Below, piece by piece: positions 1-6,879 of a DNA stretch of 10,735 bases (positions are counted from its first letter, which is position 1; the number at the start of each line of letters is the position of its first letter). Source of the stretch: an uncultured Flavobacteriales bacterium. GTDB lineage: Bacteria; Bacteroidota; Bacteroidia; Flavobacteriales_D; Crocinitomicaceae. The stretch is taken from positions 1-10,735 of the forward strand of contig CAJQOB010000286.1 of the NCBI GenBank assembly GCA_905479845.1, written 5' to 3'. A program made the position numbers and the translations under genes. The notes beneath the pieces were generated by a model that did not search any database, was not told where the DNA came from, and saw nothing but the letters and a program-made list of their open reading frames with translations.

Positions 1-205
1 TAGAAATTCGTTCTCCTGTTTCAGGATCTAAGTAACGTCTTTCCATCCATAATTTTGCATCGTTTGCCGACTTCTTAGTGAGCGAAGAGAAAGACTCCTG
101 CGTATAAGTGCCCTCTGAATCTGCTGATTTCCAAGGGGAAACGGCAATGAGCGCAGCAGTGGCTATGACACCTACTGAACCGATTATTAAATTGTTACGT
201 TTCAT
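1..205 (-). CDS. Secreted protein, N-terminal fragment; paralog of the large T9SS propeller gene (partial at window edge)
   Basis: The gene starts at ATG 205 and runs off the left edge, leaving 68 complete codons. The protein begins MKRNNLIIGS and has a hydrophobic stretch at about residues 6-24, typical of a Sec signal peptide, followed by a charged region ending ETGERIS. It aligns without gaps to the first 68 residues of the propeller protein starting at 4604, with 40 identical positions including the block WMERR and the block ETGERIS. By analogy it is probably another large secreted propeller protein with a T9SS sorting domain, but neither domain is visible here. It has the same direction as lipA and the paralog. 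Its 5' leader is also conserved with that of the paralog. The start is supported by this shared leader and by the signal peptide. Confidence 0.85.
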   Translation of the reverse strand, partial: MKRNNLIIGSVGVIATAALIAVSPWKSADSEGTYTQESFSSLTKKSANDAKLWMERRYLDPETGERIS

Positions 206-250
206 ATTTTGATATTATCAAGTAGTTTAATGTTTATCGCGACCGCCAAA
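206..250 (-). promoter_or_regulatory. Conserved 5' leader/promoter block of the left paralog
   Basis: These 45 nt directly upstream of the ATG align without gaps to 4605-4649, upstream of the other paralog. Shared pieces, read on the minus strand, are TTTGGC followed by GTCG, ATTAAACTAC, and ATCAAAAT next to the start codon. The G of TTTG lies 42 nt from the ATG in both copies. TTTG resembles the right half of the Bacteroidota -7 box (TAnnTTTG), but the TA is not at standard spacing (TAATTTG here). A promoter plus untranslated leader is the likeliest reading. Recent duplication alone could also explain the similarity. Confidence 0.4.
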
Positions 251-387
251 TTACGAATTATTATGCAAATATTAACATTTGTTTAGACTCGAATCTGGGA
301 ATTGCAATCTCTACAAAATTATGACATTTCGAGTAGCGGACTCTCATACCGTTTTTGTAAAATTTATTAGAAGTATACACGTCTATT

Positions 388-1257
388 TTAGAAAAGGTGT
401 TTCTCGGCACGATACGACGATCGAACTAATGGTCCGCTTTCAACGTATCTGAAGCCCATTTCTAATCCTAGTTCCTTGTATTCTGCGAATTGCTCTGGCG
501 TAACAAATTCATCAATAGGAAGGTGTTTTGTTGTCGGCTGAAGATATTGACCAAGTGTTAATACGTCGACGTTTACGCTTCTTAGGTCTTCCATTGTCTC
601 GATTACCTCGTCGCGCGTTTCACCTAATCCGAGCATAACTCCAGATTTTGTATTCATTCCTCCTTTTTTCAATCGGAATAAAACTTCCAAGCTTCGGTCA
701 TACTTCGCCTGGATGCGAACTTCTTTCGTTAGACGTCGTACAGTTTCCAAGTTATGGCTCACAATTTCTGGAGCAACATCGATGATATTTTGCAAGTTTT
801 CCCATTTTCCAGCGAAATCAGGAATTAACGTTTCCAAGGTTGTCGTTGGTGATTGCTTCCGAATTGCTCTAACCGTTTGAGCCCAAATTAAAGAGCCTCC
901 ATCTTTTAAATCATCTCGATCCACTGAAGTAATCACGGCATGTTTGACTCCCATTGTCTTTACACTATGTGCAACTCGGCCTGGCTCGAATTCATCCACT
1001 TCATCTGGGCGACCTGTTTTCACAGCGCAAAATCCACATGATCGTGTACAGATATTCCCAAGAATCATAAATGTTGCTGTTCCTTCTCCCCAGCATTCCC
1101 CCATGTTTGGACAATTTCCACTTTCACAGATCGTATGAAGCTTGTGTTCATCAACTAAAGATCGAACTCGTTTATAGTTTTCACCAGTTGGTAATTTTAC
1201 ACGTAGCCACTTCGGTTTCTTAATACGAACCTTGTCATCCTTTACTAATTCACTCAT
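388..1257 (-). CDS. lipA: Lipoyl synthase LipA
   Basis: This radical SAM enzyme inserts two sulfur atoms into octanoyl groups on the E2 and H protein domains, making the lipoyl cofactor of pyruvate and 2-oxoglutarate dehydrogenases and of glycine cleavage. It acts in the cytoplasm. The 289-residue protein has every family hallmark. The auxiliary 4Fe-4S cluster motif is C44-x4-C49-x5-C55. The radical SAM motif is C70-x3-C74-x2-C77 (CTRSCGFC). The C-terminal RSSY motif at 279-282 supplies the serine ligand of the auxiliary cluster. The length is normal for the family. The ATG at 1257 gives a normal N-terminus and lies about 55 nt after a good promoter. It sits between two paralogous secreted-protein genes on the same strand. 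A terminator separates it from the upstream gene, so it is probably transcribed alone. lipB is not in the window. Confidence 0.97.
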   Translation of the reverse strand: MSELVKDDKVRIKKPKWLRVKLPTGENYKRVRSLVDEHKLHTICESGNCPNMGECWGEGTATFMILGNICTRSCGFCAVKTGRPDEVDEFEPGRVAHSVKTMGVKHAVITSVDRDDLKDGGSLIWAQTVRAIRKQSPTTTLETLIPDFAGKWENLQNIIDVAPEIVSHNLETVRRLTKEVRIQAKYDRSLEVLFRLKKGGMNTKSGVMLGLGETRDEVIETMEDLRSVNVDVLTLGQYLQPTTKHLPIDEFVTPEQFAEYKELGLEMGFRYVESGPLVRSSYRAEKHLF

Positions 1258-1316
1258 GGCAATTACTTAATTCTGTTCTATAATCTAGCACTGCGAAGTA
1301 CATTCAACAGTGTCTA

Positions 1317-1346
1317 CAAAGGTAGGCAAAACCTACTAGATGACAA
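1317..1346 (-). promoter_or_regulatory. Bacteroidota-type promoter of lipA
   Basis: Read on the minus strand, a TTG (1346-1344) is followed after exactly 19 nt by TACCTTTG (1324-1317). This matches the Bacteroidota consensus of -33 TTG and -7 TAnnTTTG at the expected spacing. Transcription would start around 1310-1313, giving a leader of about 55 nt before the lipA ATG at 1257. The promoter lies downstream of the terminator of the preceding gene, consistent with independent expression of lipA. Confidence 0.65.
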
Positions 1347-1418
1347 CCTTAAGGAGTGAATAGTTGAGAGTGTGTTCAAATGCGGTGTTCAGGGCTTTTG
1401 GCGGCAGTTTTGGGAAAG

Positions 1419-1452
1419 AAAAACCCCGTAACTCATTAGAGCAACGGGGTTT
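1419..1452 (-). terminator. Rho-independent terminator of the T9SS propeller gene
   Basis: AAACCCCGT (1421-1429) and ACGGGGTTT (1444-1452) form a perfect 9-bp stem around a 14-nt loop. Read on the minus strand, the stem ends in a run of T that extends to 1419. It begins 22 nt after the stop codon at 1475 and lies upstream of the lipA promoter. Its position and strong GC core make it a good intrinsic terminator for the propeller gene. Confidence 0.85.
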
Positions 1453-1474
1453 CATTATATCGATAAGGAAGAGA

Positions 1475-1720
1475 TTACATTTTAACGAACTTGGTTGTTG
1501 CTCGTTGTTTGCCAGCAGAGAGTTGAACAATATAGGTCCCTGCTGAGAAATCTGTACTGTTTAGATCGATAACTTGCGATCCTTGGCTCATGTTTTTCTG
1601 ACTCATGTTTTTTACAAGTCTACCCGAAAGATTAAATACTTGAATAGTTACGTCTGAGGCATTCGCTAACTCAAAGGATAGACTTGTGCTTGCTGAAGTA
1701 GGGTTCGGGTATGGCGTCAA
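1475..1720 (-). other. Type A C-terminal sorting domain for type IX secretion (TIGR04183-like)
   Basis: The last 81 residues of the frameshifted propeller gene begin LTPYPNPTSAS and include VTIQVFNLSGRLV, the block SAGTYIVQLSAG, and the terminal KFVKM. This is the standard layout of T9SS type A sorting domains: a YPNP start, a beta-sandwich and a GxYxV core with a basic end. It is recognised by the T9SS after Sec export. It lies in a different frame from the propeller, so in the sequence as given the longer frame would make a protein without it. Confidence 0.9.
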
Positions 1721-4604
1721 GTTTGTGTCGAATTCTTCAATCGGCGTTTCATTGTTTCCATGAGCCGAATCGTCATTTGTAGACAAGTAAGAAGATGAAC
1801 TCCAAATTCCTCGACCGTAGGTTCCAATGTAAATTTCACCTGGACGAAAGTTTCCTTCGTCCCATGTTCTCCATGATTGTCTTACTTCGAATACAGGTGT
1901 TCCAGTGAAGCCAAGTGATTCCTCCATCCTCAGAAACGAAAACACCGTGGGAGGTTCCGACAACAAGGATATCATCATTTTCTCTGTCGATAATTCCATC
2001 ATAAGTACTGGAAGGTAGATTTCCTGCGATTGTTACGGTTGGAGTCGCACTAGTTGCATTTGTCGATCTTCTAATGTTATTCGAAGCGAATCCAGTAAAT
2101 ATGATTAAATCATCTGGGTCGGCTGGGTTCAGTCCAATTCCTTCTGAGAAAACACCATTTCCTAAAGGGATGGTCGCAATGGATGTAGAAACGGGCATTG
2201 TATCTCCTGAAGTACCAGTATGATAAAATGCATTTTCCTCAAAGTTGGGGTCAGAAGTATATTGATCTCCTAAACCTTCCAAGCGAAGAATGGATGTTGC
2301 CCCTCGTGAAATGTAGATATGGTTCAAGTCTTTCGAAAATTCAATATCGAGTTTTCCATGTTCATTACTACCGGTTGCAATGCTACCAATTCCTTGCGCA
2401 ATGATTCCCCAATGTTGATCGGGAGCAGAAAGACGCAGTGCGTTTCGTGTCCCCCAAAGTTCTCCTCCATTTGCGTCCACGTAAGTGAAGTACCATGATT
2501 GATAAGGATCTTGCACGGTAACATCATTCCAAGCTACGTTGTATAGAACAGAGTCAACGCCCATGTCATAGATGTCAAGTGAGATTGAGTGTTGATTGTA
2601 GTAATGGATGTAAGACCCAAGAGATTCAACCACCATGGTATCAACTCCAGTTTCCAAAGTAACGAGAAGTGAATCTCCCACTAGAGGAGGAACAAGTCCA
2701 GAACCAGAAGTTCCTAAATGAGACCATTGGTACAAGTCTAAGAATACTGTTTGACCTGAAAGTTCATTTACAATAGAAGTTTCTGTTACAGATAAGTTCG
2801 GATCGTAATTTAAGGTGTCGCTGAAATAAAGCGGAGATGTCAATGTGTGTGAAATGCTATCGCCAGTTGCTGAACTCGGTATCATAATCGTTTCTCCAAT
2901 CGCATAGTTTTGTTCTGGAGTAAATATGACAGAATCTCTAGAGTTGAGGTCGTAGTGTTCAGCAAGGAAGATATGCGTATGGAAAGGGTGGTTAGCACTA
3001 GATGTACCAAATGGAGTATATCCTCCAGGCAATGAGTCAGGCACGAATAATTCCATAGTTTGACCGCCATCACTAGATCGGAGTCCACTTCCATATTGAG
3101 AAGAAGCAAACATAATGTTTGGGTTGTAGAAGGAGATTTCACATTGGAACCCATCTCCACCAGCAACCTCTCTGAATTCTTTGAAAGTAGATAATTGATG
3201 ATCATTGTAAAGACTCCCATTGTCTTGAGATCCTCCCATTACGGCACCGTTTTTATCATAGGCGATTCCGAAGAATTGAGTAATGTTGAAACCTCTGTTT
3301 GCTGGGTAGAATGCATCATCAGGATTATAGGAAACCGCAATTCCTCCATCATTTCCGATGTAAAGTTTATTTCCGTCCCATTTCATTTCATGGTTGTCAG
3401 CGTGAACGTATTTATCTGATGTCGGTTGTAAGAACCATTCTGATAATTTCTCGAATCCACCCGCTGGAGGATTATTCGAAGTTTGTTCCCACTTCCAGAT
3501 ATCAATTCCACCTATTAAGATTTTCTCAGGATCGTTTGGTGTTACAGTTACTACAGAATTGTAGCGACCTTGACCTCGGTAGATGTCTAAGTTACTGGGA
3601 GATCCAGATGCTCCAACAAATTCAGACCATGTATTTCCACTATCATGAGAAACATACATTCCCATCAGGTTAGCATTCGTGCGAACGGCATATATTGAAT
3701 AGTAATTCGAGGAGTTTTTAGATGGTGAGATAGCGTATTCGATACGATCAGCACTTGGAGGTACTAAGCCCGCAGTTAATCCAGATTTGTCAGTGAATGT
3801 AGCTCCAAAGTCTGTAGATACGTATGTTCTTTTCGAGCCGATAGCTGCCACAATTATTTCTCCATTCGGAGAGCACGAGAGCACCGTACAACTGGTGTTT
3901 CCTGTAGGAGCATCAGTTAAACTGCCGTTACCGAAACCCCATGTTTTCAATCCATCTTGGGTGCATAGCCATAGGGTTGTCCCATTCTCAGGAGCAACGA
4001 TTTCATTCACACGTGATAGTGAGGCTGCTCCAGGGACTTGTGTCCAAGAAACTCCTTGGTCTTGCGTATACCAAACACCATTTCCATCCCAACTTTCCTC
4101 GTTTCCGTTAGATCCCGTTGCAACGAATAAGGTTCCATTTGTAAACTGACAAATGGATGAAATGTATGGCGATCCTTGAAGCTCATATGAATCCACATGC
4201 TCCCATGTGTTAGCACCATTTAATGATTTAAACAAACCACCAGAAACACCTCCAGCCCAAACGATGTTGTTATTTGTTAGGTCTACCTGAATCGCCCGTG
4301 TTCGACCTCCAATATTGTCAGGCCCTTGCTCAACAAATGAAATAGCTCGACTTTTTTCCATCTCGCTAATTGCAACATCAATTTGACGTAATTTTTTACT
4401 TGAAATTCGTTCGCCAGTTTCAGAGTCTCGAAACCTTCTCTCCATCCATTGATGTGCATCGTTTGAAGACCTTTCAGTAATTGCATTGAGATTCTCTTTT
4501 GTATATGCCCCTTCTGAGTCGGATGACTTCCATTGGAAAATCGTAAAAAGAAGGGCTATAGCAGTAATTCCTACAGAGCCTATTATTACATGGTGACGTT
4601 TCAT
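1475..4604 (-). CDS. Large secreted VPS10/BNR beta-propeller protein with T9SS type A sorting domain; frameshifted near 1910
   Basis: The ATG at 4604 opens a 922-codon frame ending at 1836. The expected C-terminus continues in another frame, from about 1909 to the stop at 1475. Read across the shift, the protein would be about 1042 residues: 898 up to W898, then 144 more. A signal peptide spans about residues 6-24. GPDNIGGRTRAI (94-105) is a hallmark of secreted Bacteroidota sortilin-like propellers. BNR-type motifs (S-x-D-x-G-x-T-W) lie at about 127-134, 180-187, 263-270, 319-326, 510-517 and 891-898. A region at about 530-740 lacks them and looks like an insert. The C-terminus carries a type IX sorting domain, so the product should be exported and attached to the surface or released. 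Such propellers are often adhesive or peptidase-associated, but the substrate is unknown. One extra base, or two missing ones, would explain the shift: sequencing error or true inactivation. Confidence 0.85.
1583..1612 (-). repeat. Tandem 15-nt duplication inside the sorting domain
   Basis: Two adjacent 15-nt units (1598-1612 and 1583-1597) differ at only two positions and encode KNMSQ twice in a row, just after the GRLV strand of the sorting domain. The duplication keeps the frame and adds five residues in a predicted turn. Each unit contains an A5 run, which favours slippage. It appears to be a local expansion with no clear function. Confidence 0.8.
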
Positions 4605-4649
4605 ATTTTGATGTTTAATAGTAGTTTAATAATTCTTACGACTGCCAAA
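4605..4649 (-). promoter_or_regulatory. Conserved 5' leader/promoter block of the propeller gene
   Basis: This is the counterpart of 206-250. It is co-linear and ungapped, with TTTGGC-A-GTCG at the same distance from the ATG (42 nt to the G of TTTG), the same ATTAAACTAC run and the same ATCAAAAT before the start codon. A TA lies upstream of TTTG with 3 nt between instead of 2. No convincing -33 TTG is seen. It is probably the promoter and leader, with shared regulation of the two paralogs inferred. Confidence 0.4.
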
Positions 4650-4897
4650 CCGTACTAACGATCCGAAACTCTGTTCTCGCTATAAAGAGAAACTGTTGAA
4701 CTCCGACATTGTAAAGTTGGGGTTTTAGTGAGGACTGATTGAGCCATATATTTCAAATTTCATTTTAAGAATACATTTCTGTGTTAAACTTCTGTTTTGT
4801 AGGAGTTTATACTTGTTGTGATCATGTAATAACTTCGTTAATGTGTAGATTGGAACCACATATTCTCAATGTTAACTCCTACGCTGATAAAAAAAGC
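4650..4897. other. Divergent intergenic region between the propeller gene and the osmC-rlmB operon
   Basis: This AT-rich stretch has no credible gene on either strand. With the conserved leader (4605-4649) and the osmC promoter (4898-4905), it must hold the control sequences of both divergent units. The one structure I can point to is an inverted repeat, GTAGGAGTT (4799-4807) and AACTCCTAC (4874-4882), 66 nt apart. Its right arm overlaps the expected -33 position of the osmC promoter. A short imperfect hairpin (TTCTC/GAGAA, about 4674-4691) is too weak to call. Confidence 0.5.
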
Positions 4898-4905
4898 TAA
4901 TTTTG
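4898..4905 (+). promoter_or_regulatory. -7 box of the osmC-rlmB operon promoter
   Basis: TAATTTTG matches TAnnTTTG exactly and lies 39 nt before the ATG at 4945, so transcription would start near 4910 with a leader of roughly 35 nt. The -33 region (about 4870-4880) has only a weak TGTT (4870-4873) in place of TTG. That may indicate a weak or activator-dependent promoter. Confidence 0.5.
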
Positions 4906-4944
4906 CAGCTAAAGCCGAAGACAAAGGCACTTAACAAGGATTAG

Positions 4945-5349
4945 ATGGCAACTTCAAGAATTGAATATTTGGGCGGGCTTCGAACGAAATGCACGCACCT
5001 TAAGTCAGGAACGGAAATATTAACGGATGCTCCTGTTGATAATCATGGAAAAGGTGAAGCATTTTCTCCAACAGATTTGGTCGCAACAGCGTACATTTCT
5101 TGTATGATGACAATAGTCGGAATTCATTGCAATGAGAACAACATTGAAATGGTTGGAGGAACAGGAGAAGTGACTAAAGTAATGGCATCAGGTCCTAGAA
5201 GAATTGAACGAGTTGGAATCGAGTTGGATTTCTCTATGAACAATTGGTCAGAGGAAATTAAGGAAAGAATCATCAAAGTTGCTGAAGCATGCCCCGTGGC
5301 GAAGTCAGTTAGTGAAATGATGATAGTAGACATCGAGTATACTTTTTAG
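4945..5349 (+). CDS. OsmC/Ohr family protein (probable peroxidase-like stress protein)
   Basis: The 134-residue protein has the OsmC fold signature. It has the GKGEAFSPTDLVA segment (35-47), then the presumed peroxidatic cysteine C53 in SCMMT, and a second cysteine C116 in ACPVAKSV, the usual partner on the other helix. Family members are cytoplasmic dimers that reduce organic hydroperoxides or related oxidants with thiols. The exact substrate and reductant here are unknown. The length is normal. It is closer to the general OsmC-like (YhfA-type) group than to classical Ohr, judging by the SPTDLVA and CPVAKS motifs. The stop at 5349 is 2 nt before the rlmB start, so the two genes are almost certainly cotranscribed and translationally coupled. 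Confidence 0.9.
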   Translation: MATSRIEYLGGLRTKCTHLKSGTEILTDAPVDNHGKGEAFSPTDLVATAYISCMMTIVGIHCNENNIEMVGGTGEVTKVMASGPRRIERVGIELDFSMNNWSEEIKERIIKVAEACPVAKSVSEMMIVDIEYTF

Positions 5350-5351
5350 AA

Positions 5352-6176
5352 ATGGGAGATAGAGACAGAGAATACAGCAAAGACAGATACCGTGATTCAG
5401 ATCGTGGTGAACGCAAGTATGAGCGTAAACCAAAGAAACTTGATGAATCGTACATTTTTGGAGTTCGTGCAGTGATTGAAGCAATCAAAGCGGATCGTGA
5501 GATCAACAAAATTCTAATCCAGAAAGGAATGAACAAGGAATTGTTCTTGGAATTAAAGGAAGCGCTTAAAGGAAAGAATCATCAATTACAATTCGTGCCT
5601 GTTGAAAAATTGGATCGAATTACTGAGCAAAACCATCAAGGGGTGATTGCTATGGCTTCACCGATTTCATACCATAAGGTTGAAGATGTCGTTGAGGGGT
5701 TAATTGAAGAAGGGAAGAAGCCTTTCATTTTAGCGCTGGATAGAATCACAGATGTTCGAAATTTCGGTGCAATTGCCAGAACAGCTGAATGTGAAGGCGT
5801 AGATGCAATTCTAATTCCTGCGAACGGTTCGGTTCAAGTGACGCCAGATGCGGTTAAAACTTCTGCTGGAGCATTGAACAGAATTAAAATATGTCGAACG
5901 GAAAGTCTGAAAGATTCCTTATTTTATATACAGCAGTGTGGTTTAAGAATTGTGGCGTGTACAGAGAAATCGAAGACACCGTCGTATTCTACAAATTTGA
6001 GAGGGTCCGTTGCTATTATCATGGGATCCGAAAAAGACGGAGTGACTTCAGATTTAATCAACTTAGCTGATGTGGCATGTCGCATTCCTATGCGTGGTGA
6101 AATTGCATCACTCAATGTTGGAGTAGCCGCTGGGATGATGATGTACGAAAAACTGAGACAAGAGTTGAACTCTTAA
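5352..6176 (+). CDS. rlmB: 23S rRNA (guanosine-2'-O-)-methyltransferase RlmB (SpoU/TrmH family)
   Basis: This SPOUT enzyme methylates the 2'-OH of a guanosine in the peptidyl-transferase region of 23S rRNA (G2251 in E. coli). Residues 32-105 form the L7Ae-like substrate-binding domain, opening with YIFGVRAVIEAI, with NHQGVIA at 94-100. The catalytic SpoU domain follows: motif 1 at D134-R143 (DVRNFGAIAR), motif 2 at 222-227 (IIMGSE) and motif 3 at 244-256 (RIPMRGEIASLNV). The last two form the knotted SAM site. The catalytic arginine is expected within motif 1. At 274 residues it is about 30 longer than E. coli RlmB. The extra part is an N-terminal tail rich in Arg, Asp, Tyr and Lys, probably disordered and RNA-binding. 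TrmH-family paralogs with other RNA targets cannot be fully excluded. It follows the osmC-like gene by 2 nt and precedes a secreted protein gene by 10 nt. Confidence 0.9.
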   Translation: MGDRDREYSKDRYRDSDRGERKYERKPKKLDESYIFGVRAVIEAIKADREINKILIQKGMNKELFLELKEALKGKNHQLQFVPVEKLDRITEQNHQGVIAMASPISYHKVEDVVEGLIEEGKKPFILALDRITDVRNFGAIARTAECEGVDAILIPANGSVQVTPDAVKTSAGALNRIKICRTESLKDSLFYIQQCGLRIVACTEKSKTPSYSTNLRGSVAIIMGSEKDGVTSDLINLADVACRIPMRGEIASLNVGVAAGMMMYEKLRQELNS

Positions 6177-6186
6177 ACAGATTGAT

Positions 6187-6651
6187 ATGAGAAGAATTGG
6201 AACACTTGTAGTATTCTTTGCGTTGTCGTTTGGTGCGTTCGCACAACTTCCGAATAAGGTGAAGAAAATGGCTGGCACTTGGGAATACAAATTCCAAAGT
6301 GGGTTTGAAATTCTTGAAGTCAGAGGAGAAGAACTTGTTGGAGTTGGATATAGAGTCAATCAAAAATCCAGTGATACAAATAGAGTGGAGAATGTCCGTA
6401 TTCGAATGGCGAATAAGAATCTTGTGTATTCCATGACTACCTATAATGTTGTGCAAGATTCGGTTGTTGCAAATACTCAGGAATTTGTGAGTTCTGGAAG
6501 AAGTTTGAAATTTCAAAACATTTCTGCTCCGACACCTTATATGATCAAATATTCTTTTGGTTTTTTCAATCGAAATAAATTATTCGTTCGGATTTATCAC
6601 GGTCCAGACACCAAGCCTGTAAAGTTGATCCTTGCAAAAGAGCGCGATTAA
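6187..6651 (+). CDS. Small secreted lipocalin-like (DUF6265-like) protein of unknown function
   Basis: The 154-residue protein has a clear signal peptide (MRRIGTLVVFFALSFGAFA) with likely cleavage after A19. The mature part starts with a predicted helix and MAGTWEY (28-34). A series of short beta strands follows, with EF (98-99), KFQN (108-111) and a YMIKYSF strand. The G-T-W opening and later F-x-N segment resemble small periplasmic lipocalin or DUF6265-type barrels, by pattern only. No cysteine follows the signal peptide, so it is not a lipoprotein. It is the third gene of the osmC-rlmB unit, 10 nt after rlmB, and a hairpin with a T-tract lies about 150 nt downstream. Its function is unknown. 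Confidence 0.75.
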   Translation: MRRIGTLVVFFALSFGAFAQLPNKVKKMAGTWEYKFQSGFEILEVRGEELVGVGYRVNQKSSDTNRVENVRIRMANKNLVYSMTTYNVVQDSVVANTQEFVSSGRSLKFQNISAPTPYMIKYSFGFFNRNKLFVRIYHGPDTKPVKLILAKERD

Positions 6652-6797
6652 TCATCACAAATTGAATTTCTCGAAGTGAGATCGCGCCTATTTTAGAATT
6701 AAAATGGAGTGAATGACTGGCGGGTACCATGAGGAAGCGCAAAGCGATCCCCGAAATGGTCGGCAAGTCAGAATGGAATGCATATTTCTAAAATCAG
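6652..6797. other. Spacer between converging genes, left part
   Basis: No gene is supported here. Short open frames on the plus strand (from 6713) have no coding character and run into the hairpin region. A segment near 6730-6765 (GAAGCGCAAAGCGATCCCC, then GAAATGGTCGGC) is more GC-rich than its surroundings. It shares the word GCGCAAA with the hairpin at 6797-6803, suggesting that the whole spacer could be one copy of an intergenic repeat. Confidence 0.4.
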
Positions 6798-6826
6798 CGC
6801 AAAGGGCATTTTTGCGTACTTTTTTT
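6798..6826 (+). terminator. Probable terminator of the osmC-rlmB-lipocalin operon
   Basis: CGCAAA (6798-6803) and TTTGCG (6811-6816) form a 6-bp stem with a 7-nt loop, followed after TAC by seven T (6820-6826). The layout fits an intrinsic terminator on the plus strand. The stem is short and half AT, so its strength is uncertain. It lies 147 nt after the stop of the last operon gene. Confidence 0.5.
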
Positions 6827-6842
6827 GCCCAACAAAAAAGTA
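6817..6842. repeat. Imperfect inverted repeat with T/A tracts
   Basis: TACTTTTTTTG (6817-6827) and CAAAAAAGTA (6833-6842) are inverted copies apart from one extra T, with a 5-nt loop CCCAA. The T-tract is shared with the preceding terminator hairpin, so the two structures exclude each other. The element sits between two converging transcription units, 38 nt from the end of the HAD gene. Similar TACTTTTTT/AAAAAAGTA hairpins are, from memory, common between genes in Flavobacteriales. Copy number in this genome cannot be seen here. Confidence 0.7.
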
Positions 6843-6879
6843 TGAAGAACAATGGGCATCATTTCCCCAAAAGAAAAAA

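Noticed and set aside
333..346. Small hairpin GAGT/ACTC downstream of lipA as a terminator
   Set aside because: The stem is only 4 bp and has no T-tract on the minus strand.
1907..1913. Programmed +1 frameshift at TGG-CTT-C before the sorting domain
   Set aside because: CTT can slip +1 in prfB, but there is no stop codon directly after it and no Shine-Dalgarno-like stimulator or structure that I can see. An indel is simpler.
3787..4149. 120-codon open frame on the plus strand inside the propeller gene
   Set aside because: It is antisense to well-supported propeller coding sequence, has no recognisable domain, and no promoter or neighbour supports it. The other frames opposite this gene are rejected for the same reason.
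6112..6516. 134-codon open frame on the minus strand opposite rlmB and the secreted protein
   Set aside because: It spans the junction of two real plus-strand genes and is rich in Ser, His and Phe as expected from reverse-complement reading.
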